Shown piece by piece: positions 15,605 to 23,427 of a stretch of DNA of 26,918 nucleotides. Position 1 is the stretch's first letter, and each line of letters opens with the position of its first letter. Under the pieces are notes generated by a model. That model was not told the DNA's origin and did not search any database. It worked only from the letters and a program-made list of their open reading frames with translations. The position numbers and the translations under genes were made by a program. Source of the DNA: Christensenellaceae bacterium (GTDB taxonomy: Bacteria; Bacillota; Clostridia; Christensenellales; Borkfalkiaceae); contig JAEDMA010000007.1 in assembly GCA_016295005.1 (NCBI GenBank), forward strand, positions 1-26,918, given 5' to 3'.

Positions 15605-16483
15605 ATGCAAGAAATAAATCTGACGGGCGGAAAGAAAAGCGGAGTTTTGTTTTCTTTCGGCATAGCCCTGTATCTCGTGTTGTCTTATCTGCTGCTCAGC
15701 GTAGCGAACGCCGTTTCGCCCGCGGGCGGATTTATATCGATAGCGTTGCCCTCTCTGGCTGCGCCGATTGCGCTTGCGGCGGTTTCCGTTTACTCGGCGG
15801 TAACCGACGACGGACTTGTAAAAGGGCTAAGAATAAATAAATGTTCTTACCTTTTTTATATTGCGGCGGCGCTTCTTGCCGTCGGTATGATATTCGGCTT
15901 GGGATTTATCAATACTTTAATATCCGAACTCGCCGTAAAAGCAGGCTTAAATATAACGCAAAGGGAAATGGTTATCGATACGCTTCCCAAGGCTTTGGGG
16001 TACGTGCTTTTTCTCGCCGTATTGCCTGCGGTAACCGAAGAAGCGTTTTTCAGGGGAGCGTTCTTAAAAGGGTTAAACGGTGCGCCGCTTATCGGCAAAG
16101 TTCTTATCGGCGGAACGTTTTTCGCGATATATCACTGTTCGCTTTCGCAACTTGCGTACCAGTTTATTTACGGGGCGTTGCTTACGCTTATATCGGAAAA
16201 ATCGTTAAGCGTAATTCCTGCCGTACTCGCCCACTTTATAAACAACGCGCTTATAATAATGCTGCAGTATTTTAACGTGGAAATCGACCTTTTTAACCCG
16301 ATACTCATTGTGTGCGGAATCGTCGCCGTAGCGGGGTCGGTATTTTTAACCTTGTTCTTCTCGAAAACGGAAACGGAGAAAAAGGAAAAGTACGGCAAAG
16401 AAGTGTGGCTTACTTTCGGTTTCGGCGCGTTAGGAATAGGAATTTGCCTTGCGGTATTAATAACCAACCTTTTAATAAAATGA
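15605..16483 (+). CDS. CPBP-family intramembrane metalloprotease (CAAX protease/bacteriocin-processing type)
   Basis: This 292-residue integral membrane protein shows the three hallmark motifs of the CPBP (Abi, Rce1-like) family. These are EEAFFR with Glu145-Glu146 and Arg150, FAIYH with His177, and HFINN with His210 and Asn213-214. About eight hydrophobic segments are visible, with the catalytic motifs within the membrane region at 140-220. The family is thought to use the two glutamates and histidines for metal-dependent or metal-assisted cleavage inside the membrane. Bacterial members act in peptide-toxin maturation or immunity and envelope regulation, but the substrate here is unknown and no bacteriocin gene is visible nearby. 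It has a promoter of its own and no Shine-Dalgarno sequence. Its stop overlaps the start of rlmH by 4 bases. Confidence 0.9.
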   Translation: MQEINLTGGKKSGVLFSFGIALYLVLSYLLLSVANAVSPAGGFISIALPSLAAPIALAAVSVYSAVTDDGLVKGLRINKCSYLFYIAAALLAVGMIFGLGFINTLISELAVKAGLNITQREMVIDTLPKALGYVLFLAVLPAVTEEAFFRGAFLKGLNGAPLIGKVLIGGTFFAIYHCSLSQLAYQFIYGALLTLISEKSLSVIPAVLAHFINNALIIMLQYFNVEIDLFNPILIVCGIVAVAGSVFLTLFFSKTETEKKEKYGKEVWLTFGFGALGIGICLAVLITNLLIK

Positions 16484-16950
16484 TAAAAATAAATTTAATC
16501 GCCGTGGGAAAGGTAAAAGAAAAATATTTTGCCGACGGTATAGAAGAGTATAAAAAACGGTTGCAAGGCTTTTGCGATTTTAAAATAACAGAAGTCGAAG
16601 AAGAAAATTATAAAAAGATAGACGAAAAACTTATTCTTTCCGTAAAAGAAAAGGAAGGGGAAAGAATAAAAAAGTTTATGAAAGGGTACGTTATAGGCAT
16701 GGCGATAGAAGGGAAAAAGTATTCTTCGGAACAATTCGCTAAAACGCTTAAAACCTTAATAGATAAGGGGCAGAATATCACTTTTATAATAGGCGGCTCG
16801 TACGGAATCGCCGACGGAATAAAAGAAAAGTGCGACGAACTTATGTCTTTTTCGGATATGACTTTTCCGCACACGATGTTCCGCCTTATGCTTACCGAGC
16901 AGATATACAGAGCGTTCGGAATAAATTCGGGTAGCGCATATCACAAATAA
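16480..16950 (+). CDS. rlmH: 23S rRNA (pseudouridine1915-N3)-methyltransferase RlmH
   Basis: RlmH methylates pseudouridine 1915 in helix 69 of 23S rRNA, using S-adenosylmethionine. The 156-residue length fits the family (usually about 155-160). I took the ATG at 16480, overlapping the CPBP stop by 4 bases, because family homology (MIKINLIAVGKVKEKYF) begins there; an upstream in-frame extension would read through CPBP coding sequence. The SPOUT-fold knot appears as FIIGGSYGIADGI (about 103-115), FPHTMFRLMLTEQIYRA and the hallmark C-terminus GSAYHK. Translation is probably coupled to the protease gene, as no ribosome binding site is seen. A 58-base gap with a small hairpin (GGAAAG/CTTTCC, 16972-16994) separates it from the next gene. 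Confidence 0.96.
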   Translation: MIKINLIAVGKVKEKYFADGIEEYKKRLQGFCDFKITEVEEENYKKIDEKLILSVKEKEGERIKKFMKGYVIGMAIEGKKYSSEQFAKTLKTLIDKGQNITFIIGGSYGIADGIKEKCDELMSFSDMTFPHTMFRLMLTEQIYRAFGINSGSAYHK

Positions 16951-17008
16951 AACGCATATTATTAGTAACGGGGAAAGGAGCGAAAAAACTTTCCGCGGGA
17001 GAATAAAT

Positions 17009-17776
17009 ATGGTTTTAGACGAAATAAATAAGTTTTACGAAAAATTCGAAGGGGAAAAGGGCATTATAGGTTTAAGCGAAAAGGGAAAGCCGATAACGTG
17101 TTTTAAGTGCGGAAACGGAAAGCCCGTCGTTATAATGCAGTATTCCATTCACGGCAGAGAATATATCACGGCGTACCTTGCCCTAAAACATATCGAAGAT
17201 TTTTACTTAAACGGAAGAAAGGGAACTATATATTTTCTTCCCTGCGTAAACCCCGACGGCGTAGAGATATGCTTAAAAGAAAATCCTCTCAACAAAGCCA
17301 ACGCAAGGGGAGTCGATTTGAACGTCAACTTCGACGCCCGATGGGGAACGGGCGAACAGAACCGACGAAAAAAAGGTTACGCGAATTATATAGGCAAATA
17401 TCCGTTTTCGGAACGGGAAACGAAAGCGCTACGGGATTTTACCTTAGACGTTATGCCCGACGCGACTATAAGTTACCATAGCAAAGGTGAAGAAATCTAC
17501 TGGTATTTTTATCAGAAACACGCCGATAGAGATTTGAAAATGGCGAAAGAGGTTTCTTTCGTTACGGGATATCCGCTCGTAACCGCCACTTCGAGCGCCG
17601 GCGGATATAAAGACTGGTGTATAGAAAAACTTAAAATACCGTCGCTGACGATAGAAGTCGGCGGCAACGAATTATCTCATCCCATCGGGAAAGAGCATCT
17701 CGACAAAATATACGAAAAGAACAAAAAAGTGCCGTACGCGGTTACCGAGAGCGTGATATGGAAAAAAAATTTATGA
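17009..17776 (+). CDS. M14-family zinc carboxypeptidase-like protein, cytoplasmic
   Basis: The 255-residue protein is a compact M14 metallopeptidase. Zinc ligands are His48 and Glu51 in HGRE and His157 in SYHSKG; the catalytic base is Glu216 in LTIEVGG. NPDGVE (81-86) and ARGVDLNVNF (99-108) follow the family pattern. In typical members the latter reads DLNRNF, and the Arg that binds the substrate carboxylate is Val106 here. There is no export signal, so it should act inside the cell. Cytoplasmic M14 proteins of Gram-positive bacteria often cut gamma-D-glutamyl-diaminopimelate bonds in recycled cell-wall peptides; that role is an inference. The ribosome binding site is GGGAGA. Its 3' end overlaps tadA by 19 bases. 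Confidence 0.87.
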   Translation: MVLDEINKFYEKFEGEKGIIGLSEKGKPITCFKCGNGKPVVIMQYSIHGREYITAYLALKHIEDFYLNGRKGTIYFLPCVNPDGVEICLKENPLNKANARGVDLNVNFDARWGTGEQNRRKKGYANYIGKYPFSERETKALRDFTLDVMPDATISYHSKGEEIYWYFYQKHADRDLKMAKEVSFVTGYPLVTATSSAGGYKDWCIEKLKIPSLTIEVGGNELSHPIGKEHLDKIYEKNKKVPYAVTESVIWKKNL

Positions 17777-18219
17777 TTATGGCTTATAAGCAAGCGGAAA
17801 AAGCCAGAGAAAAAGACGAAGTGCCGATAGGCGCGGTGATAGTAAAAGACGGCAAGGTCTTATCCAAGGGATATAACCTTGTCGAAAACACGAACAAAGC
17901 GACGGCGCACGCCGAGATAATCGCGATAGAAAAAGCATGTAAAAAACTGAAAAGTTGGCGGCTCGACGGAACGGAAATTTACGTTACGTTAGAACCTTGC
18001 GCCATGTGCGCGGGGGCGATAGCCAACGCCCGTATAAAAAAAGTTTATTTCGGGGCGTACGAAAGGAAAAGCGGCTGCGCGGAAAGTAAGTACCCGGTTT
18101 TAACCGACAACGGGTTAAACCATAGCGCAGAGTACGAAGGCGGTATTATGGAAGAAGAGTGCGCGTCGCTGATAAAAAAATATTTTTCTGAAAAGAGAAA
18201 GGCTAAAAGTCTTGACTAA
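17758..18219 (+). CDS. tadA: tRNA-specific adenosine deaminase TadA
   Basis: TadA converts A34 to inosine in tRNA-Arg(ACG), allowing decoding of CGU, CGC and CGA. The 153-residue protein has the cytidine-deaminase fold with zinc ligands His51 in HAE (catalytic Glu53) and Cys81/Cys84 in PCAMC. The N-terminal helix MAYKQAEKAREKDEVPIGAVIV is typical. The start overlaps the M14 gene by 19 bases in another frame, which I accept because the family N-terminus begins there and a weak GAGAG element precedes it. The last two codons and stop of tadA double as the -35 box of the prs promoter. A free-nucleoside deaminase is less likely given the length and conserved helices. Confidence 0.95.
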   Translation: MEKKFMIMAYKQAEKAREKDEVPIGAVIVKDGKVLSKGYNLVENTNKATAHAEIIAIEKACKKLKSWRLDGTEIYVTLEPCAMCAGAIANARIKKVYFGAYERKSGCAESKYPVLTDNGLNHSAEYEGGIMEEECASLIKKYFSEKRKAKSLD

Positions 18220-18240
18220 ACTCGTTTATAGTCGTAAAAT
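18212..18240 (+). promoter_or_regulatory. Sigma-A promoter of prs, -35 inside the tadA stop
   Basis: TTGACT (18212-18217), a 17-base spacer and TAAAAT (18235-18240). The expected start is near 18247, where a GTAC-TATAT-GTAC inverted repeat (18247-18259) begins. The leader is about 42 bases. Confidence 0.85.
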
Positions 18241-18288
18241 GTAAAAGTACTATATGTACGTAAAGTTACATTAGGAGAAAAATTTAAT

Positions 18289-19242
18289 ATGATTACACAC
18301 GGCAACACCATCGAACTTCTGGCAGGGAATTCGAACAAGCCTTTGGCGAAAGCGATTTCCGAACAGTTGAAAATTCCGCTATCCGACGCGGAAGTGGGCA
18401 AGTTTTCCGACGGGGAAATAAGCATAACTCTTCCCCAGACGGTAAGAGGTAAAGACGTATTTATTATACAATCCACGTCTAACCCCGTAAACGATAACCT
18501 TATGGAACTTCTTATCATGATCGACGCTTGCAAGAGAGCGTCCGCAGGAAGAATCACCGCGGTTATCCCTTATTTCGGTTACGCAAGACAGGACAGAAAA
18601 GCCCGTCCCCGCGACCCGATTACGGCAAAACTTGTTGCCGATATACTTACTTCGGCAGGCGCGAACAGAGTCCTTACCATGGACTTGCACGCGGCGCAGA
18701 TTCAGGGTTTTTTCGAAATCCCCGTTGACCACCTTTACGGCGCGCCGATACTTGCCAAGTATTATAAAAAGATGATGAACGAAAACTGGGTCGTCGTATC
18801 ACCTGACGTAGGCAGCGTTTCGAGAGCGAGAAACTTCGCTTCGAGAGTAGACGCTTCGCTTGCGATTGTCGATAAACGCAGACCGAAAGCCAACGCTATC
18901 GAAATAATGAACGTCGTCGGCGACGTCGCAGGTAAAACCTGCCTTATGGTAGACGATATGACGGATACCGCAGGAACTCTTTGTCAGGGCGCGGAAGCGC
19001 TCATCAAAAACGGCGCGAAAGAAGTTTACGCTTGCTGCACGCACGGGGTGTTATCCGGTCCGGCGCTCGAAAGAATCAACAATTCGCCCATAAAAGAACT
19101 TGCGATTTTAGATACCATAAACTTCAGCGACGAAGTGAGAAACAATCCGAAGATCAAGATTATTTCCGTCGCGAAGTTCTTTGCGAGAGCGATAACCACC
19201 GTATATTCCGATTCTTCTCTTTCGGCTATATACGAAGATTAG
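18289..19242 (+). CDS. prs: Ribose-phosphate pyrophosphokinase (PRPP synthetase)
   Basis: Prs makes phosphoribosyl pyrophosphate from ribose 5-phosphate and ATP, feeding purine, pyrimidine, NAD, histidine and tryptophan synthesis. The 317 residues match class I enzymes. Visible landmarks are the N-terminal GNSNKPLAKAI and VGKFSDGEI, the flexible-loop and ATP region YFGYARQDRKARPRDPI, DLHAAQIQGFF, VSPDVGSVSRA and the PRPP-binding loop MVDDMTDTAGT (about residues 222-232). The ribosome binding site is TTAGGAG, with an 11-base spacing. It is a monocistronic unit with its own promoter and terminator, upstream of pth; in many Bacillota prs and pth are adjacent too. rpiB in the same window supplies its substrate. 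Confidence 0.98.
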   Translation: MITHGNTIELLAGNSNKPLAKAISEQLKIPLSDAEVGKFSDGEISITLPQTVRGKDVFIIQSTSNPVNDNLMELLIMIDACKRASAGRITAVIPYFGYARQDRKARPRDPITAKLVADILTSAGANRVLTMDLHAAQIQGFFEIPVDHLYGAPILAKYYKKMMNENWVVVSPDVGSVSRARNFASRVDASLAIVDKRRPKANAIEIMNVVGDVAGKTCLMVDDMTDTAGTLCQGAEALIKNGAKEVYACCTHGVLSGPALERINNSPIKELAILDTINFSDEVRNNPKIKIISVAKFFARAITTVYSDSSLSAIYED

Positions 19243-19252
19243 TAAAAAAAGA

Positions 19253-19279
19253 AAAAAAGCCGTGTATAACGGCTTTTTT
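19253..19279 (+). terminator. Intrinsic terminator between prs and pth
   Basis: Stem GCCGT/ACGGC (19259-19263 with 19269-19273), extended by seven A pairing with six T. The T run ends at 19279, only two bases before the pth ribosome binding site. Confidence 0.88.
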
Positions 19280-19293
19280 CGGTGAAAGAAAAA

Positions 19294-19872
19294 ATGGAAC
19301 TGATAGTAGGTCTCGGTAACCCCGAAGAAAAATATAAAAACACCTTTCATAATTTGGGTTTTATGGCGGCGGATAAGGTTGCCGAAGAATTAAACGTTTC
19401 TTTCAATAAAATCAAGTGCAAAGCGATGATTGCGGAAGCGAGAATCGGCGCGGAAAAGGTGATAATAGCGAAACCGCTGACGTATATGAATTTAAGCGGC
19501 GAAAGCGTAAGGGAACTTATGTCTTTTTATAAAATACCGATAGAAAACGTCGCGGTGATTTCCGACGATTACGATTTGTATCAGGGTTTTATACGGGTTA
19601 GAAGTTCGGGGTCTGCCGGCACGCATAACGGGCTTAAAAACATCGTAAAGGAAACGGGCAGCGAGAATTTTGCGAGAATAAGAATAGGTTTTAAACCGAA
19701 AGTTCCTTCGCCGATACCGCTTATAGACTACGTTTTAAGCGGCATAAAAGCCGAAGATAAAGAAGTGTTCGAAAAAGCAACGTCTGTTGCGGCGAAAGCG
19801 GCGGAAGAGTTTGCAAAAGGAACGCCTTTCGATATAATAATGCAAAAATATAACGGAGAAGTTGCTTTATAA
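19294..19872 (+). CDS. pth: Peptidyl-tRNA hydrolase
   Basis: Pth releases tRNA from prematurely dropped peptidyl-tRNA. The 192-residue protein starts MELIVGLGNP, the family N-terminus. Catalytic His19 lies in NTFHNLGF (most relatives have RHN). Asn10, the PLTYMNLSG segment with its Asn, the Asp of SDDYDL and AGTHNGLKNI complete the active site. I chose the ATG at 19294 because GGTGA (19281-19285) is its ribosome binding site at about 8 bases. A GTG at 19282 is in frame but would overlap that site. A terminator stands right before it, so expression must come from read-through of prs or an internal promoter. mfd follows 21 bases later, the standard pth-mfd order of Bacillota. Confidence 0.96.
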   Translation: MELIVGLGNPEEKYKNTFHNLGFMAADKVAEELNVSFNKIKCKAMIAEARIGAEKVIIAKPLTYMNLSGESVRELMSFYKIPIENVAVISDDYDLYQGFIRVRSSGSAGTHNGLKNIVKETGSENFARIRIGFKPKVPSPIPLIDYVLSGIKAEDKEVFEKATSVAAKAAEEFAKGTPFDIIMQKYNGEVAL

Positions 19873-19893
19873 TTTTTCCGTCAGGAAGAAAAA

Positions 19894-22800
19894 ATGACAG
19901 AAAAAATTATAAATTACGAATCGGGCGAAAACTCTGTAAAAGAGTTCGTCGAAAGCGTCCGCCGCGGGATACCCACGGCGGTTTTCGGCGTTTCAGATTC
20001 ATTTAAAAACTATCTCGCGACCGAAATCGAAGGGCAGGTTATATACGTCGTTAAAGACGTCGTCGCGTTAGAATCCGCCGCAAGAGGGATAAAAGAATTT
20101 TCGGGTATCGAACCGGTAAAACTTAAAAGCAAAGACGAAATTTTACTCGTAAACAAAGCCTTTTCCAAAGACGGGGTGTATTCGAGGATAATCGCCACCG
20201 AAAAAATGCCGACGGCAAAATATATCGTCTGCACGATAGAAGCGCTGATGCAGAAATTCGTAATCGGCGTAAAGAAAATCGTAATCGAAAAGAACCGCGA
20301 ATACGACCGCGACGAATTGATAAAAAGCCTTGTTTCGGCAGGGTATAAAAGGGAAGACCGCGCGGAAAACAAAGGGACTTTCGCCGTCAGGGGAGATATT
20401 ATAGACGTCTTTCCGATAAACACGGAAAACGCTTACAGAATAGACTTTTTCGGCGACGAAGCGGAGAGTATAAAAGAGTATTCGGACGAAAAGAAAGATA
20501 ATCTCGGGTTTACCGACAAAATAGAAATAATACAGGCGGTGGAACGGGTCTTTTCGGAAGAAGATAAAGAAAAACTTTTATCCGCCGCAAGAAAAGAAAA
20601 GAACGCCGCTTCGCCCGAAGCGCGCTCAAAATTACAGACTTTATGCGACGACTTGGCGTTTGCCGCGGAAAATTCCGATAACGACGTGCTGTCGGCGTTT
20701 TCGGGTTTTTACGATAACGCCGTCACATTCGATAAAATAATCGGCGGCGACGCGGTAATCATGTTCGACGAACCGAAACGCGTTTCGGAAGTCGCCGACT
20801 ACTATGAAAAAGAGTTTACCGAAAGACTTATATCTTTAACCAAAGCGGGCGGAACGTTTACTTTCGCCGAAAACAACTTCGTTAAAAAAGAAGAAGTAAT
20901 ATCGATACTTAAAAAATATAAAACCGCGGCGGCGCAAACGCTTGCGTCCGAGATAGTCTTTTTCAATCCGCTAAAAATAGTAAAACCGCGGGTAAGCGGG
21001 ATAGCGAATTACAGACTGGATTTTAAGGAATTGTTCACCGATACCGAAAATTGGCTCAAAAACGGTTACGGCGTGCTTATTTACACGGGCAACTTAAAAA
21101 GAGCGGAAACTTTGTCGTCCGATTTATCGGCAAGGGGAATCGCTTCTTCGGTAGACGGATTCGATAGAGTGAAAGGTGTGTGCATAACCACGCGTACGCT
21201 TACCGACGGATTTATATATCACGAAACCAAAACGGCGATAGTGGGCAGCGGCAATCTGTATATGCGAAGCGCGACCGAAAAGCGTAGCCGCCCGAAAAAG
21301 CAGACTTTCTTTACCGCTCCCGAAACGGGAGACTATTGCGTACACGAAATACACGGTATCGGCAGAGTTTTAGGCAACAAAAAGATAACCACTTCGGACG
21401 GAACGAAAGATTATATAGCGGTAGAATATCACGGCGGCGACGTTTTGTACGTTCCCGTCGAACAGATGGATATTTTAACGAGATATTTAGGCGGAGATAA
21501 AAAGCCGACTTTATCTAAAATCGGCGGCAGAGATTTCGATAAAATAAAGAGTAAAGTTAAAGAAAGCATCAAAAAAATGTCTTTCGACTTAAAAAAACTT
21601 TACGACGAAAGGAATTCTCTCACGGGATTTAAATTCAATATCGACGGCGAACTTTTAAGCGTGTTCGAAAACGCATTCCCGTTTACCGAAACGCCCGATC
21701 AGGCGCAGGCGATAGAAGACGTAAAAAAAGATATGACGAGCGGAAAGGTTATGGACAGGCTCGTTTGCGGCGACGTCGGATTCGGAAAGACGGAAGTCGC
21801 GTTCCGCGCGATATTTATAGCGGTTGCCAACGGAAAACAATGCGCGTTGCTCGCTCCTACGACTATTTTATGCGAACAGCATTATAATTCCGCGCTCGAA
21901 AGGTTTAAAGATTTCGGAATAAAAATCGTGTGCCTTGACCGCTTCAAGACGGCGAAAGAACAAGCGAAAGCGATAGAACAGTTAAAAAGCGGCGAAGCCG
22001 AACTCGTAGTCGGCACGCACAGGCTTTTAGGCAAAGACGTGGTTTTTAAGGATTTGGGTCTTCTCGTTCTCGACGAAGAACAACGGTTCGGCGTAGAACA
22101 TAAAGAAAAGATAAAACTCTTAAAAAAGAACGTGGACACGTTAACTCTTACCGCGACGCCCATTCCGAGAACGCTGCATATGTCCTTGTCGGGAATACGG
22201 TCGATAAGCACTATCAACACGCCGCCATTAAAAAGGTTGCCGGTACAGACCTACGTTACCGAAGAAAGCGAAACGCTTATAAAAGACGCCGTAACGAGAG
22301 AAATAAACCGCGGGGGACAGGTTTTTATACTGTATAACAGGGTAGAAAGCATAAACTCTTTCGCGGCGAAAATCTCGGCGATAATGCCCGATTTAAAAAT
22401 AACCGTGGCGCACGGTCAGATGGAAGAGCGTTCGCTCGAACGCAACATCATAAAATTTTATAAGGGCGAAACGGACGTTTTAATATCCACCACCATAATA
22501 GAAAACGGAATAGATTTGCCGAGAGCCAACACGCTTATCGTAATAGACGCCGATAGGTTAGGACTTTCCACGCTGTATCAGTTAAAGGGCAGGGTAGGAA
22601 GAAGCGACAGGCTCGCTTACGCCTATTTTACTTATAAAAGAGAGAAAATCTTAACGGAAAACGCCTACGAAAGGCTTAACGCGATAGTGGAATTTGCCGA
22701 AATGGGCAGCGGAATAAAAATCGCCATGCGCGATCTCGAAATAAGGGGCGCGGGCAACGTTTTGGGATTAGAACAGCACGGACATATGGATAAAATCGGT

Positions 22801-23298
22801 TACGAACTGTATTCCAAACTATTGAAAGAAGAAATCGAAGGCAAAGAAGAAACGGTGATGGATTTAGATATAAAGGTTACGGCGTTTATATCGGATAAGT
22901 ATATCGAAAGCAATTCCGCCAAGATGGGCGCTTATAAAGAGATAGCCGAAATAAGTTCGTTGAAGTCGGAAAAAGAAGTAAGGGAAAGCCTAAAAGAGAA
23001 TTACGGCGATATACCGCCCGAAACGGATAATCTTATAACAATATCGGCGGTAAAAATTCTTGCGGCGAAGTGGGGCGTTACAAGTATAACCGTCGATAAA
23101 GACGGCGGCGAACTCGAAATGAGCGACTTAAAGGCGTTTAAAAACGCCGCGTTTTGCGAAGCGGTGGAAAAAACCGACGGATGTTATCTGTCCGTTTCGG
23201 ATAAACCCTGCGTAAAATTCGACGCGGAAGGAAAGGATAACGCCGAAACGCTGAAAAAAATCAGAAAATTTTTAGAAAAAACGGAAAATTGCGTATAA
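19894..23298 (+). CDS. mfd: Transcription-repair coupling factor Mfd
   Basis: Mfd displaces RNA polymerase stalled at DNA lesions and recruits UvrA. At 1134 residues it matches full-length Mfd. The N-terminal UvrB-like part covers about 1-330. The CarD-like RNA polymerase-interaction domain starts at GDYCVHEIHGIGRV (about 479). The RecG-like translocase follows: Walker A VGFGKTEVAFRA (about 628), DEEQ box (726-729), the LTATPIPRTLHMSL segment and QLKGRVGRS. After IRGAGNVLGLEQHGHMDKIGYELY (TRCF region) comes the regulatory C-terminal domain. The ribosome binding site CAGGAAG is 6 bases before ATG. It probably shares the pth transcript. No clear terminator follows. Confidence 0.98.
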   Translation: MTEKIINYESGENSVKEFVESVRRGIPTAVFGVSDSFKNYLATEIEGQVIYVVKDVVALESAARGIKEFSGIEPVKLKSKDEILLVNKAFSKDGVYSRIIATEKMPTAKYIVCTIEALMQKFVIGVKKIVIEKNREYDRDELIKSLVSAGYKREDRAENKGTFAVRGDIIDVFPINTENAYRIDFFGDEAESIKEYSDEKKDNLGFTDKIEIIQAVERVFSEEDKEKLLSAARKEKNAASPEARSKLQTLCDDLAFAAENSDNDVLSAFSGFYDNAVTFDKIIGGDAVIMFDEPKRVSEVADYYEKEFTERLISLTKAGGTFTFAENNFVKKEEVISILKKYKTAAAQTLASEIVFFNPLKIVKPRVSGIANYRLDFKELFTDTENWLKNGYGVLIYTGNLKRAETLSSDLSARGIASSVDGFDRVKGVCITTRTLTDGFIYHETKTAIVGSGNLYMRSATEKRSRPKKQTFFTAPETGDYCVHEIHGIGRVLGNKKITTSDGTKDYIAVEYHGGDVLYVPVEQMDILTRYLGGDKKPTLSKIGGRDFDKIKSKVKESIKKMSFDLKKLYDERNSLTGFKFNIDGELLSVFENAFPFTETPDQAQAIEDVKKDMTSGKVMDRLVCGDVGFGKTEVAFRAIFIAVANGKQCALLAPTTILCEQHYNSALERFKDFGIKIVCLDRFKTAKEQAKAIEQLKSGEAELVVGTHRLLGKDVVFKDLGLLVLDEEQRFGVEHKEKIKLLKKNVDTLTLTATPIPRTLHMSLSGIRSISTINTPPLKRLPVQTYVTEESETLIKDAVTREINRGGQVFILYNRVESINSFAAKISAIMPDLKITVAHGQMEERSLERNIIKFYKGETDVLISTTIIENGIDLPRANTLIVIDADRLGLSTLYQLKGRVGRSDRLAYAYFTYKREKILTENAYERLNAIVEFAEMGSGIKIAMRDLEIRGAGNVLGLEQHGHMDKIGYELYSKLLKEEIEGKEETVMDLDIKVTAFISDKYIESNSAKMGAYKEIAEISSLKSEKEVRESLKENYGDIPPETDNLITISAVKILAAKWGVTSITVDKDGGELEMSDLKAFKNAAFCEAVEKTDGCYLSVSDKPCVKFDAEGKDNAETLKKIRKFLEKTENCV

Positions 23299-23325
23299 AA
23301 CGGCGACAAAAAAATAAAAAAACCG

Positions 23326-23354
23326 TTGCTATTTTCCGACAGATGTTATATAAT
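23326..23354 (+). promoter_or_regulatory. Sigma-A promoter of the PrsA/SurA-like lipoprotein gene
   Basis: TTGCTA (23326-23331), a 17-base spacer and a perfect TATAAT (23349-23354), 28 bases after the mfd stop. The expected start is near 23361, giving a 67-base leader. Confidence 0.85.
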
Positions 23355-23363
23355 ATATGCCAT

Positions 23364-23403
23364 AGACTGAACTAATGTGGCAAAATGCCGTTATATAGTG
23401 TCT
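23364..23403 (+). promoter_or_regulatory. Possible 5'-terminal leader hairpin
   Basis: Three nested 4-bp helices pair AGAC (23364) with GTCT (23400), ACTA (23371) with TAGT (23396) and GGCA (23379) with TGCC (23386). It begins about 3 bases from the predicted transcript start and ends before the ribosome binding site, so it could stabilise the mRNA. Confidence 0.35.
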
Positions 23404-23427
23404 GAATTTTCTTACGGGAGATTATAT

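Noticed and set aside
15605..16483. Bacteriocin or abortive-infection island around the CPBP protease
   Set aside because: Neighbours are guaB, rlmH, a peptidase and tadA; no precursor peptide, ABC exporter or toxin gene is visible.
23299..23327. Possible mfd terminator from AACGG and CCGTT flanking an A-rich run
   Set aside because: The loop is about 19 bases, the stem about 5 bp, and no U tract follows; it also overlaps the next promoter.
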